From the NCBI GenBank assembly GCA_027943245.1, contig JANDJZ010000127.1, forward strand, positions 49,994 through 113,993: a stretch of DNA of 64,000 bases, in the 5' to 3' direction. Under the pieces are notes generated by a model. That model was not told the origin of the DNA, did no database searches, and saw nothing but the letters and a program-made list of their open reading frames with translations. Positions 54,392-64,000 of this stretch are shown in pieces. The first letter of the stretch is position 1; each line of letters opens with the position of its first letter. This stretch comes from Acanthamoeba sp. SK_2022b. Taxonomy: Eukaryota > Discosea > Longamoebia > Acanthamoebidae. The translations under genes were made by a program, and so were the position numbers.

Positions 54392-54699
54392 GACCTGCCG
54401 TGACGGAGAGGACAGCCACGAAAGAGGGCCTGACTATTTATTATCGTGATTTGTTCGCTGGTGCTCGCCTTTTATTGTATGTTTCGGTGGAAGGGGCCAC
54501 ACATAGGTGCAAACAAATGCAAACAACGTACCTTCTCATTTCACTATCTCTGCAATGGCGTGACCACCTGACGCCCAGGGAGCTGTGCCACGAAGACCAA
54601 GACGAAAGCGAATAAGGAAGCTGCTTTGATGCCCGAGAAAGGCGATTTTGAATAATTTTTTTTTTTATCTTTAAAGCCAGAAGGCGCAAGAGGTGAGGG
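54392..54699. other. Gap between DnaJ-X and PH-C92 genes
   Basis: Both flanking genes run rightwards. There is an AT-rich run (AATAATTTTTTTTTTTATC) about 45 bases before the next ATG and no supported gene. Confidence 0.5.
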
Positions 54700-57600
54700 A
54701 TGGAAGGCGGAGATGAGGAGAAGAAGCTCTCGAAGCCACTAGCCCTGCTGGGCGCCTCGCGACGAGAGCTGGCGTCGAACACCTACCCCTCGTTGGCCGC
54801 CCCAAGATTCCCCGATGGAGAAAAAGCGCGTAGAGATAATCACGAAGGGAAGATTGAGGCACGGGAGGTTCTACACATGGGCGAAAACGGCGTCGTGCAA
54901 GTCAAGACCACAGAACTGACCGCCTCAGGGCAGCACTATGCCTTCTATCGACCGCCCACCAAGCGCCTCTACCGCAGGCTCGAGGGCTGGCTGTGGAAGA
55001 AGGGTGCCAACAGCGTTATCTCGGGCTGGAAGCGGCGGTTCTTCTACCTGAAAGACAATCGGCTCTACTACAGCAGGGATCTGCAAGCGGATCCTATCAA
55101 CTACATCCTCCTCTCGGCAGCGACCGAGGTAGAGGTGCCCTCACATCTCGATCCGCGATTCCCTCACACCTTCCATCTACGAACGACCTACACCAAGCGC
55201 GTGTTCGTGCTGGCAGCAGAGGACAGCGAGGACAGCGAGCGCTGGGTGGGGGGCGTGCGGGAGGTCATCAAGCTGCTGGTCGACCGCTACTCGCTGCACA
55301 AGGACTTTATCAAGCAGTACATCCTCCCTCCTGGCGAAGCGGAGACTCCGCATGACAGCGCTTCCTCGCCTCAGTCCTCCTCTTCCTCTGTCCCCACCTC
55401 CGCGAGGGGCAGTGGTCGAGGACCGCGGCCGAAGAGCACACCCGCTCCGCTGCTGCTGGGCGCGAGCGCCTCGCGGCCGGTAGTCGATCTCCTCATCACC
55501 CACGCACACCTCAACACTCACGACAAGCTGGCGAACGCTGCCGGCCGCGCGGGCCTCTATTTGGAGCTTTCGCTGGGCAAGCAGAGCCTCCGCACCTGGT
55601 CCTACCAACACTCCAAGTCGGACGGGCACGCAGAATCCGCAAGGGAGCCTCGCCAGGGCTATTCAAACACCGCCTCGCCGCTGCTCCCCAACCCGTCTTC
55701 TGCACGCTGGAACCCGTCGCAATCCTCGTCGTCCTTCCCGTGGGCAGACATGAGCTGCACGTTCACCGAGGAGGGCTCCGGCGAGGACATCATGGGGCAG
55801 GGCCGCGTGAAGGTGGGGCTCTGGCAGCTGGGTGGGTTGGGTTCGGCCGACGCACTTGTCGACGAGCGTTGGATCGACCTCGCGCCCATCGCTATGAACG
55901 AGGTTGAAGAAATCACTCTGGCCTTCTCCTTTGCCGACTCTCCCTGTACGGGTCTTCCTTCCCCTCCGATATGGAAAATGTTGTGCTCTTGTGACCGGCT
56001 TGCTGATGCGCTCATCGCTGATTGGCGCTGACCTGGGCCTGGGCCTGTTGGCAGCATCGGAGCACGGGGCGCGCTCACACAAGCCTCACTCGAGCGGGGG
56101 CCTGAGCCCGCGCTATCAGCTCTCGTCCAAGCCTGTGGTAAGCACTCCGACGCTGTCGCGTGGGCTTGTGTGCACTTTGGGCTCATCGACTCGAATTGCA
56201 AGTTGATCGAATTGTTAACCCGCTCCGTGTGCCCAGAAGTCAAAGAAGCAGCCTGACTCGACTAAGACGCAAGCGTCCGCGACACCAAAGAACGAGCCTC
56301 GTAACACCCTACAGGTGCACAGCCACGTCAAGGGTAACGAACAACGACAAGCCGTCGCACAAATCGCGATTGAAACGACAGCGGGGACCAACTGGAAGAC
56401 CGAGGTCTTGGGCACGCTCGCCGTGGCCGACTTTGCTACACGGAGCATAGACCAAGAGGAAAAGGATGAAGCCGACGACGGTCGAGAAGTGGCACGAGAG
56501 CGCAACCGCAAGGCGCTTCCACCGCGCCACAAGTGGCTGTTGATTGAAGTACCTCATCCCGCCTCGCCTTGTAGCTCGTTTCCTGACGGCGACCTCATGT
56601 ATTGCTTCTGTGCGCGTAGGACGCACCGTTTACAGTAACCATCCAGGTGCAAAAGAGCCCGCGATCGTTCGACAAGTCGGCGCTGTTGCACGAGCGGGGC
56701 ATCGCGTCCACGTCGATCCCCATGCGACTGGAGACAGGCGACATCGTGCTCTTCGACAATTCACACATCCTGGCTTACGGGACGAAATTCTTCACCATGA
56801 GCCACGTATGCTCTCCTCATGCTCTCTTCCCCCCCCCCCACTCTCTCGCTTCTTTCTTCTTTCTCACGGACGATCGCTCCGCAGTGGGATCATGTGGCGA
56901 TGGTGGTGCGTTGGTGGAACAATGAGCTCAGGCTCCTTGAAGGTGATCTTGCCCCCCCCCTCCTCCGACCTCTCTCCGTCGCCTGCCTAGGCGCGGGTAC
57001 AGCGACTCGCGCGTGCATGATGGCTAACACGAAGACCCTTGTGCGCTCTGGCTTTGTTCCTCCAGCCACGCTGGAGGGCGGGGTGGAGATGTACAATTTT
57101 GATGATCGCATCGAGTTGCTGCGAACGGTGTCCAAAGTCGCGATCCGACAGCTTTCTGTACAGAGGACGCCCGAGATGATGGACTCGATCTACCGGTTTC
57201 TTGCCTTTCTCCCTTTTCCTCCACGGACACGTGAATCGGTTTGCTCCACTTCCGGCCCTTCTTGCTCACTCTTTTTCCGCCTTTGCTGCAACTGCACGAC
57301 AGGTTCATAGATGAAGTGCAGGGCCGGCCCTTCCAGAAGAACCGGCTGTGTATGGTGAAGGCCTGGAGCGGGCTGAACACGTACGTCGAGCATTCCATCT
57401 TCATTGGCCGCGCCCTTGTGCCGTTCAAGAAAGACATCGGCGGTTAACATTCTTCGCATGGGACGATTGTCCGTTGCTGCGGAATGCCAGGGAGGAGGAC
57501 TTCTCGTCCCTCTTCTGCTCCGAGCTGACCGCGGCGGCCTACAAGCGCATGGGGCTGATCAAGGACTCGTCCAAGTCGAGCAACAACTACATGCCCTCGT

Positions 57601-57710
57601 GCTGGGCGGGCAAGGGCCGGACCGAGGACACCCGAATACCACTCAAGCCCAACGTGCGCCTCGCGCGGAAGGTGGTCTTCCCCGTCACCAAGCCCACCAC
57701 CCGCTGCTGA
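54700..57710 (+). CDS. PH-domain protein with C-terminal permuted papain-like (YiiX/C92) domain
   Basis: The start at 54700 begins a long first exon. The PH domain is RLYRRLEGWLWKKGANSVIS, GWKRRFFYLKDNRLYYSRDL, then FHLRTTYTKRVFVLAAEDSE and ERWVGGVREVIKLL, with the conserved C-terminal Trp (about 54970-55285). A Ser/Pro-rich linker leads to a possible C2-like beta region (LYLELSLGKQSLRTW, VKVGLWQLGGLGSADALVDE; about 55480-55920). After several introns comes a cysteine-peptidase-like domain in permuted order: ETGDIVLFDNSH, then WDHVAMVV with the catalytic His (about 56885), ATLEGGVEMYNFDDRIELLR, and EEDFSSLFCSELTAAAYKRM with the catalytic Cys (about 57520). It ends VVFPVTKPTTRC at 57710. His-before-Cys order matches the YaeF/YiiX (MEROPS C92) group related to NlpC/P60. 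Likely a membrane-recruited amidase or lipid/protein hydrolase. Confidence 0.78.
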
Positions 57711-57881
57711 AGCCGCCAGCCCACGGTTGGCCGTGTACAAACATTTATGTGGATTATTTTTATTTTAAAATAATAATAAAAACAAGAATAAAACTAAATT
57801 TCATTATTATGTTTTCTGCGTTTTCTCGACCTTACTTGTTACTTTTTGTATTTTTTGCTTCCTACTCAAACAAAACCAGAG
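57711..57881. other. Short AT-rich spacer before the CARP gene
   Basis: Holds the 3' flank of the PH-C92 gene and the upstream region of the next gene. It has ATTTTTATTTTAAAATAATA and AATAAAAAC motifs that could act in polyadenylation of the upstream transcript. Confidence 0.45.
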
Positions 57882-58603
57882 ATGTCCAGAAACTTGCACG
57901 AGTGGCTCGCAAGCAGGCCAGCGATACGCGTCGTACGCTGCCCACTCAACTTGTAGCCCATCATCGCGCGAGAGGTCGACGTTGACGTTGACCCGCTGTG
58001 CATCTCCAACTGTCGCGACTGCTCTTTCACAATTGCCAACCGCGTCACCAAGCTCGTCATTGGTATCGCCCTGACCCACCTGTGTGCGACCTCGTCCCCA
58101 GGCTGACGTGAGCACCACACGCTCTCTGGTCCGATAAGAGGGGTGCCGCGATTGTGTAGTTGACGGGCATCGCTGAGCTCATCAACTGCGAGTCGGTGAC
58201 CGTGCACGTCAATCAGCGCATCCCCACGATCCAGGTTGGCTTCACATGGTTGAGGCATGCTTCGCTTTCGCGCTTACTCACCACAGCGGGGGGGGGGATG
58301 AGTCCGTCCAGGTTGATGGCTGCACGGGCTGCCAGCTCGTGCTGCGCGACAGGCAAGGCTTCCAAGCGCTCTACACCGACAAGACCGCCCAAATGGTAGT
58401 CGCCGTGGCCGAGGGCGAGGGCGAGCCCCAACGCTACGACCTTGACCTTGACTTTCTGCTGGCGAGTAGGGGCCTCCCCCAATGGTGGTGATAGTTGTCT
58501 CAGGCCTCACGCGTATGGCGTGCTTGTGTTCAGGCTCAATTCGGATCTGTTCGTCACTCGCTTCGTGCAAGACAATGGGCCCCCGCTTACCGAGACCACC
58601 TAA
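57882..58603 (+). CDS. Small CARP/C-CAP domain protein
   Basis: Short beta-helix protein resembling the CARP domain shared by cyclase-associated protein and tubulin cofactor C/RP2. The start at 57882 gives MSRNLHEWLASRPAIRV. A 42-bp gap with GTACGC..GAGAG ends joins it to VDVDVDPLCISNCRDCSFTI, then ANRVTKL. Later exons read GIAELINCESVTVHVNQRIP, VDGCTGCQLVLRDRQGFQAL and YTDKTAQMVVAVAEGEGE. The last exon is WLNSDLFVTRFVQDNGPPLT, ending ETT and TAA at 58601-58603. The repeated Cys-bearing rungs are typical of CARP. No actin-binding WH2 or Pro-rich region, or cofactor-C N-terminus, is visible. The junction to the GIAEL exon is unresolved. Probably cytoskeletal, by analogy only. Confidence 0.55.
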
Positions 58604-59068
58604 CGGGTACGGCCAACCGCAGTCGGCCGACTCGTCTCTTGTGTCACACGCTTACCGACTACGTTGGCTGTCGCGGGCTACGTGCAGGTCAACGACGCCT
58701 GGGAGGAGCAGATCGAGGAACATATAGCCGTCTACGTTGACCCGTCGTCCTTGTTCGTGAACAGAGCCCCGTCGACCGCCAATCGCTGAGCGAGCGGTGG
58801 GTGATTCTTGTCTCGCTGATCACCAACATGCACATACAGAGTCAGGTCTGGGCCAAAGTCATCAATGAGCGTACACGCTACATCGCTACACATTGATGTG
58901 CACAAAGGCGGGATCGATGCTGGGTGGTGTTCAGAAGCGAAACATCGACGGCACGCATTGCAGCCTGCCCAACCCGCGCTACTCCGGGTGACACCACCAC
59001 CCGGGGATTGGGGCCTGGTCTTGCTGTATTTTTTAAGTTTGCGCACGTCGTGTTCAGCTTGGTCACGC
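58604..59068 (+). other. Unresolved stretch with an exon-like open segment
   Basis: Between the CARP gene and the next start there is an AG-preceded plus-strand segment reading VNDAWEEQIEEHIAVYVDPS, SLFVNRAPSTANR (about 58688-58790). A second segment reads WVILVSLITNMHIQSQVWAK (about 58798-58860). They look like coding exons rather than random sequence but could not be joined to either neighbour without breaking frame. They may be further exons of the CARP gene, of the following gene, or of a separate small gene. Confidence 0.35.
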
Positions 59069-59989
59069 ATGGGGCTGGGGGTGAGCATCGAGGTGCGGCG
59101 TTGCGACTCGCTGTCGGAGGACGAGCTGCGAAAGTTGTACGCCTTCAGCAACGAACTGATGGCGGAGACCTCCGACTCGTTTCACAACCACACCGAGCAA
59201 TACGACCTAGCCTTCATCTTCCGTGAGAAGAGCACTGCCGCCACGTCGGGTCGCCTGGTCGGCCTCTCCATGTGGAAGACCATGGACACTGCCGACTCAT
59301 GGGTCAAAGTAATAGTGCAAGGTGCAATTAATTATTTTTATTTTTAAATTACATTTAAAAACAATTAATTTATGTGCCAAAACAGGCAAGCTGCGGATTG
59401 TGCAGGAGTATCGGCGGCGGTCGTTGCATGTGGTGGCGAGCCTGTTGTACTACCTGAGGCAGCAACTGCGCCACCCGCTCACCCGCTTCTTCTTTTTCTC
59501 AATCGCGAGTGTTTTCAACTTCGTGTCTATGAAGAAGAGCGTGGGGCGCTATTATGTGCTCAACGGCACCCACTCGCCCCAGGAGAGCGCCGTCGTCGCT
59601 CCGCTCTACTCCATCCTCGAGCGGTGCCACTCCTCCGCCTCAGCGCACCTTGCCTGCACCACATTCATCCATCCTACACGGAGTGTAGGACCATGAAAGA
59701 CGACAACTTCGAGCTGGAGGAGGGGACGGGGGCCATCAACGTGCACGTCATGATCCAGCCCGAGACCTTTGCCGAGTACCCCGAGTCCTACTTCGACTTG
59801 CCCGAGGCCCGGGAGTACATCGCGCTCAACCCGCGGTACCGCGAGGGCTACGACCTCTGCTACGTGTTCCCCTTCTCCCTGGCCAACGTGCTCTCCATGG
59901 CCTGGCGCTTCTGGCAGCAGAACTGGCGACCGCAGCAGGGCAAACGCAGCGACGCAGCTAGCCGCATTCGGCCACTGGCAGATTCGTGA
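59069..59989 (+). CDS. Uncharacterised protein, possibly GNAT-like
   Basis: The start at 59069 gives MGLGVSIEVRRCDSLSEDEL and EQYDLAFIFREKS, then GRLVGLSMWKTMD. An AT-rich intron (about 59320-59386) joins to KLRIVQEYRRRSLHVVASLL, YYLRQQLRHPLTRFFFFSIA and KKSVGRYYVLNGTHSPQESA. A further intron near 59620-59690 leads to MKDDNFELEEGTGAINVHVM, PESYFDLPEAREYIALNPRY and LANVLSMAWRFWQQNW, stopping at 59989. The strand order and the EYRRRSL segment before a hydrophobic helix recall acetyltransferase (GNAT) folds, but no strict acetyl-CoA motif (Q/RxxGxG/A) is present, so the assignment is weak. Upstream exons may exist in 58604-59068. Confidence 0.55.
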
Positions 59990-60096
59990 TCCCACCAACC
60001 CTGGCTTCTGTGCTTGAAGACTGAAGTGGCTTGCTCCAGGTTGGCCGCTTTTGATGATCACTGGTTTGGGGTTGGGCGGAGGGCAGAGAGCAGGCC

Positions 60097-62035
60097 TTAA
60101 GCTGTGTAGACGGTGGACTCGTGGCTGTTTTCGCGGTACAGGTCGAGGGCCTGCGGCATCCACCGCTTCAAGTGCACGATCCTGTCGGCGTTTGGTGGGT
60201 GGGTCGACAGATACTTCAACACTGCCACCGAGAAGAGAGAACCCCAGTGAGGGATAGCCATCTTCTCGTGCGTGTTTGTGTGAAGGACAGAGAGAGAGAG
60301 AGAGAGGAGCAAGCTTACTCGAGGGTTGGGCTGCGGAGAATCGTATCCACAATTCGACGGCCTCCGTGGGATTGTAGCCTGCTCTGGCCATCAGCATCAA
60401 TCTGATCACGCGTGCCACCAAGGCGTGGATGGGCCGAGGCGGCAGTGAGTCTCTCATGTGGTGAACAGAGAGAGGAGGCCATCAGCCGAGACGGGGTTAC
60501 CCGATGTAGTCGGCTTCGTGTTCAAACTTGCGCGAGAACGGCAGTGCGAGGAGCAGCGTCAGGAACTGATATTAGAGTGGCCCAAGTCAGTGGCCACTGG
60601 CATAGGCATGCATGTTGCCGCGCTTCATTGGGAAGGCGGAGCAAGACGTCACCATGTTAATCAGCCAGCCGGGCTCCTCCCTCGCGATCATGATGGCCGT
60701 GAGCCAGCCCAGCGCTCTCTCCCAGCGCATCTTGCTCCATTTCTCGGCGCCATGTCCTGCGAGTTGTCACCAGTTCAGTCCAAACCCCCCACGAAACGTA
60801 TCGTATCGTTGGTATCGATGGTGTGTGTGTGTGTGTGTGTGTGTGCGTGCGTGTGCGTGTGTGCAGAAGCAGAAAAACAGGTACGAGCGACGACATGTCC
60901 GATTTCGTGTCCGAGGACAGTAGCGAGGCCGTATTCGTCTTTGGTGACGTTGAGTATCCCCGTGAATACGCACACCTTACCGCCGGGCAGCACGAACGCG
61001 TTCATATCGTCCGCCTGGATCACCTGCTCACACGGCGACATGGTCAGAGAGAGAGAGAGAGAGCGAGTGAGACGATGGAGAGATGTCGTCCGCTGCAGCA
61101 CTCGGCGCCCACAGCACTTACCACGAATTCCCAGTGGAGCCCCTGAAGGTCTGTCTGCTCGATGATCTTACGCCCAATCCTCTTGATCGCGAGCACCAAC
61201 TACACACGCCAGCGTTCAGATAAAAACGCGACTGAATGCACGGTCTAGATGTGTGAGCGTACCTCGTGGTCCTCGGGGAGGATCTGACCTTTGTATTGCT
61301 GCTTGAGAAGGTGGAACGCGGCCAGGCCCATCCTCAGCTCCTCTTCGCGCGACACGTCCATCATTCGCCTACGACCTAACTCCATTACCACCACATCAGC
61401 CACTTGCACAGGCCGCATGGCATGTGTAGTGCGAGTGCCGTGACGTTGTGTAGGGGTTGGTACGGTCGAGGTGGGGTACCGCTGTGGGGCACGACGTCCT
61501 GGTGGTACTGCCAGTACCCATAGCCTCCCACTGGGATGGCAAGCAACAGACCCACACCGAATGCCAGCCGCTTGGGCCGCTTCCTCACTTCCTTTTGCAC
61601 CTGCGACCAGAACGTTCGTATCTTGACTGCACGCAACTTGTGTCAATTGAAATCAAAGGCTAATCATCAACTAAATTAGAATGTGCACGTACGATGGTGA
61701 AATTTGTGAAAGTGCCCGCTCTTGTGGCGACGCGTCACGAGAGACAGAGGTGGCGTTCCGTGCGACCCCACCACAACGGTGCGGCTGGACGCCACCACCC
61801 GAGTTGCAGAGCTGAGCCGAAGTCCAGGCAGCGCCGCGGTTGGCAGAGCAGACGTGAGTGTGGAGCAAGAGCGAGGTGGGCTAGAGTTGAATTGGCAGCC
61901 GACCAGAAGTGCATTTGTTGAAAAGCTGCTACGCAAGGAGGACATGAGAGGTGTTGGGGTTGTCGTGCTGGCGAGGCGACCCAACATCTTGGGTCCCACA
62001 ACTCTCGAGGTGCAGCTTCCCCTAAAACGATACAT
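60097..62035 (-). CDS. OMA1: OMA1-like mitochondrial M48 metalloprotease
   Basis: Zinc metalloprotease of the mitochondrial inner membrane (quality control, processing of OPA1-type substrates in animals). The Ser/Arg-rich N-terminus (from 62035, or an internal Met such as MLGRLASTTT at about 61987) fits a mitochondrial presequence. It is followed by RKRPKRLAFGVGLLLAIPVG (about 61590-61530), starting a membrane segment, and GRRRMMDVSREEELRMG. The catalytic part has LHWEFVVIQADDMNAFVLPG, GKVCVFTGILNVTKDEYGLA and TVLGHEIGHVVAR, with the HExxH zinc motif (about 60905-60880). RKFEHEADYIG supplies the third ligand Glu (about 60525-60495). The C-terminal exons have AGYNPTEAVELWIRFSA and YLSTHPPNADRIVHLKRW, ending STVYTA at 60097. 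All catalytic residues are present. It converges on the preceding gene with about 107 bp between stops. Confidence 0.88.
60286..60307. repeat. (GA)n microsatellite in an OMA1-gene intron
   Basis: About ten GA units on the plus strand (TC on the coding strand), between the last two coding exons of the OMA1-like gene. Confidence 0.85.
60820..60863. repeat. (GT)n microsatellite in an OMA1-gene intron
   Basis: GT repeat with GC interruptions in the intron that follows the HExxH exon. On the coding strand it is (AC)n, downstream of the donor rather than next to an acceptor. Confidence 0.9.
61046..61064. repeat. (GA)n microsatellite in an OMA1-gene intron
   Basis: About eight GA units on the plus strand, giving a TC tract on the coding strand shortly before the exon that begins VIQADD. 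Confidence 0.85.
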
Positions 62036-62204
62036 CGACTCCGTTTACCTTGTCGATTGATCGTGCCGCCAGCTCGCTCTTGTAATTTCTTGAACAGCGC
62101 TAATAAATCGCTCTCGAAACAGGAAAGTGGAAAAAGAAAATCCAGAGTTATCTAACACCACCGAAAAACAAAAACGAGGCTGTGCTGTGGCGATCGCAGC
62201 AAAG
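62036..62204. promoter_or_regulatory. Divergent promoter region, OMA1-like and eIF4G-like
   Basis: About 170 bp separate the presumed starts of two divergent genes. No specific element was assigned. Confidence 0.4.
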
Positions 62205-62835
62205 ATGAGGCGTGGCTCGGGCACTTCTCTCACAAGGGCACAAAGCGGCATCCCCACTAGCACCAGTGGCGACGTACCCCCCACCGCTCCCACCTAAAAG
62301 TGGAAACGCATTGAGTGAGATCTTTGTCTCCTGTGCAGGGGGTGCCGTCGTTAGGCAGTGGCCCTGGCGCCACTTCATCCACGGCCGCTGCCCTGCCGTC
62401 CTTTTCCTTTTTCTCTTCTCCCGCCACAACACCCTCTTTCGCTCCCTCCTCATCTTCTCCTTCCTCAACAGCGCCGGTGTTTTTCTCTTCAGCTTCTTCG
62501 TCCTCAGCTCCTTCATCTTCGTCATCTCCTTCTCCACTCTTTGCCGCGCCTGCATCGACGTCGCCCGCTGCAGCTGCGCCGTCGCCTTCGTTCTCTTTCC
62601 CCCAGCCCCAGCGTCGGCCCTCACAGTCTGCAGCGCAGATAGGGCCGCCTTCGCCCTACGCCCATGCGCCTGGCGGGCCACAACCTGCAGGCGGCGAGCA
62701 GGCATGGGAGCCAACATTCAAGCGCGAACACAAGGATGAATCGCCCTTTGGCAACCTCCTCCGCTGCACCACGGCGTACTTCCTCTTGCCTTCTGCTCCT
62801 TAAACATCTTTGTGACCGCCTTGTGACTTGAGTAT

Positions 62836-62867
<32 letters not shown>

Positions 62868-64000
62868 CCACACGCACACAACAGAATCCTCAACAAGATA
62901 GGCCCGCGTAACTTCGAACCTATGGTGCGTGAGTTGGCCGAGCATCTTACAGGGCGCTGCCTTCACGACGGTACAGCGTCCATACCGCTGATGCTACTGG
63001 CGTTCTTCATTGGTGGTTACGCGAGAGCATCCATCGGCTGATGGTGTCACCGCTGTTTGCACAGGCAAGCGGGGCGTCTGCGGGAACGGCATTACGGCCG
63101 TGCAACAGCTGGATATGTTCTGCCGCGTCATCTTTGAGAAGGCCCTGGAGGAGCCCAACTTCAGCGACGTCTACGCTCACGTTTGCCGCGCCATCGCGCC
63201 CCTCTGTCCCAGCTTCGAAGACGCCACTGTATTTCGCTTGCGTGATGCCCATTCGCGATGTTTATGTTCGAGTTTCTTACGCAGCAAACGCACAACAACA
63301 CAACACACAGCTGGAAGAATTTCTGAGCTCTCACTGCGACGCCGAGGTCAATGAGTACCTGGAGTACGAGGAACAAGGAGAGGACACGGAGGATGATGAC
63401 GACCAAGAGGAAGACGACCAGGACGAGGAGCAGCGGACCGAAAGGCAACTGGAGCGCAAGGCCGCCTTCAAGCGCAGGATGCTGGGCAACCTCAAGTTCG
63501 CAGCCGAGCTTTACAACAATGGCATGCTGTCGACCAATGATCTCATCGACATGGTCGATGGGCTGAGCGAACAGCCGTCTACCGCGGAGCTGTGCTGTCA
63601 GGGCCTGCGGCATGCCGGCCGCACGCTCGACTTTCGGACCGAGGACGCCATCGTGCACGGCAGGGTCGAGCTGCCGTTTTACCAGTCGCGCGAGGTATGA
63701 CAGATGCATGACGACGCTGCCGTTGCCTTGACATCGAAACAACGGTTGACTGTGTCTACGTGGTGTGGTTGGGTGGCGCGTCGCAGGAAGCGAGCGATAT
63801 CAAACCGTACATTGATAGCATCTACGCGCGGCTTGCAAAACATCTCGAAGGCGATCAGTTACCCACTCGCGTCAGTTTCATGATACAGGTAGGGGAACAC
63901 TCATTCTTACTGTCCTGGAGACATCACTCGATTGGGAGGGGGGTTGACGTTGAACGGCGCGTCGCGCCTTGCACAGGACCTGTTGGAAGAGCGAAACAAC
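62205..64000 (+). CDS. EIF4G: eIF4G-like protein with MIF4G domain, truncated by the window edge
   Basis: Translation-initiation scaffold candidate. The start at 62205 gives MRRGSGTSLTRAQSGIPTST, SGD, spliced (GTACCC..TGCAG) to GVPSLGSGPGATSST. A Ser/Pro/Ala/Phe-rich disordered region follows (FSFFSS, FSFPQP). Then come the MIF4G exons: LNKIGPRNFEPM, VRELAEHLTG, MFCRVIFEKALEEPNFSDVY, AHVCRAIAPLCPSFED, an acidic insert (EDTEDDDDQEEDDQDEEQRT), RRMLGNLKFAAELYNNGMLS and TNDLIDMVDGL. The last exons read EASDIKPYIDSIYARLAKHL and VSFMIQDLLEERNN at the edge. The repeat order (GNIKFIGELFK-like block, then the SxRIRFMIQDLxDLR-like block) is that of eIF4G. Paip1/NOM1-type MIF4G proteins are less likely given the pre-domain disorder. 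Whether an eIF4E-binding motif exists cannot be seen. Confidence 0.75.
62836..62880. repeat. (CGCA)n/(CA)n microsatellite in an intron of the eIF4G-like gene
   Basis: CGCA units grading into CA units on the coding strand, followed within about 10 bases by an ACAACAG acceptor before AATCCTCAACAAG. It is non-coding. Confidence 0.85.

Noticed and set aside
57866..58258. 130-codon minus-strand frame over the CARP gene
   Set aside because: The plus strand gives spaced Cys-containing CARP rungs and a coherent start; the minus frame has no motif.

Overview
The window is nuclear DNA from a compact, intron-rich, GC-rich eukaryote. The best fit is an amoebozoan such as Acanthamoeba. The pointers are many short GT..AG introns (about 50-150 bp), tightly packed genes on both strands, a soluble kinase with a C-terminal SH2 domain (the SHK type known from amoebozoans), a bacterial-type SUFU domain protein and a DUF4436 relic. 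The genus is an inference; no species marker is present.

Layout. 1-4.73 kb is a lower-GC island with decayed transposase-like coding sequence, a GGGGACATTGGG minisatellite and a pair of inverted repeats. 4.8-17.4 kb is a minus-strand run: auxin-efflux-carrier (AEC) transporter, bacterial/organellar-type isoleucyl-tRNA synthetase, secreted serine carboxypeptidase, and a SUFU-domain protein with a huge low-complexity insertion. 17.65-18.43 kb (+) is a D-aminoacyl-tRNA deacylase. 18.6-32.1 kb (-) is one giant HECT E3 ligase, an orthologue of HUWE1/Tom1. 32.8-40.1 kb (+) holds an SHK-type kinase with an Arg/Glu-rich tail, an unrecognised helical protein and a mitochondrial lipoate-protein ligase. 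40.2-46.5 kb (-) is a SNF2/RING ATPase of the SHPRH/Rad5 type. 46.6-49.3 kb is a second lower-GC island with a damaged DUF4436 membrane-protein gene. 49.4-52.5 kb (-) has a secreted Cys-rich protein and an F-box/RCC1 protein. 52.8-59.99 kb (+) has a DnaJ-X co-chaperone, a PH protein with a C-terminal permuted papain-like (C92) domain, a small CARP-domain protein and an unknown, possibly GNAT-like protein. 60.1-62.0 kb (-) is an OMA1-like M48 protease. From 62.2 kb (+) an eIF4G-like MIF4G protein runs off the right edge.

Shared themes, none implying an operon: ubiquitin signalling (HUWE1, RING-SNF2, F-box/RCC1), mitochondrial or organellar biology (IleRS, lipoate ligase, OMA1), translation (IleRS, D-aminoacyl-tRNA deacylase, eIF4G) and phosphotyrosine/phosphoinositide signalling (SHK kinase, PH-C92 protein). 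Coordinates of multi-exon genes run from the start codon to the stop codon and include introns; splice sites are given only where I worked them out. No CRISPR array, prophage, rRNA or intact tRNA was seen.
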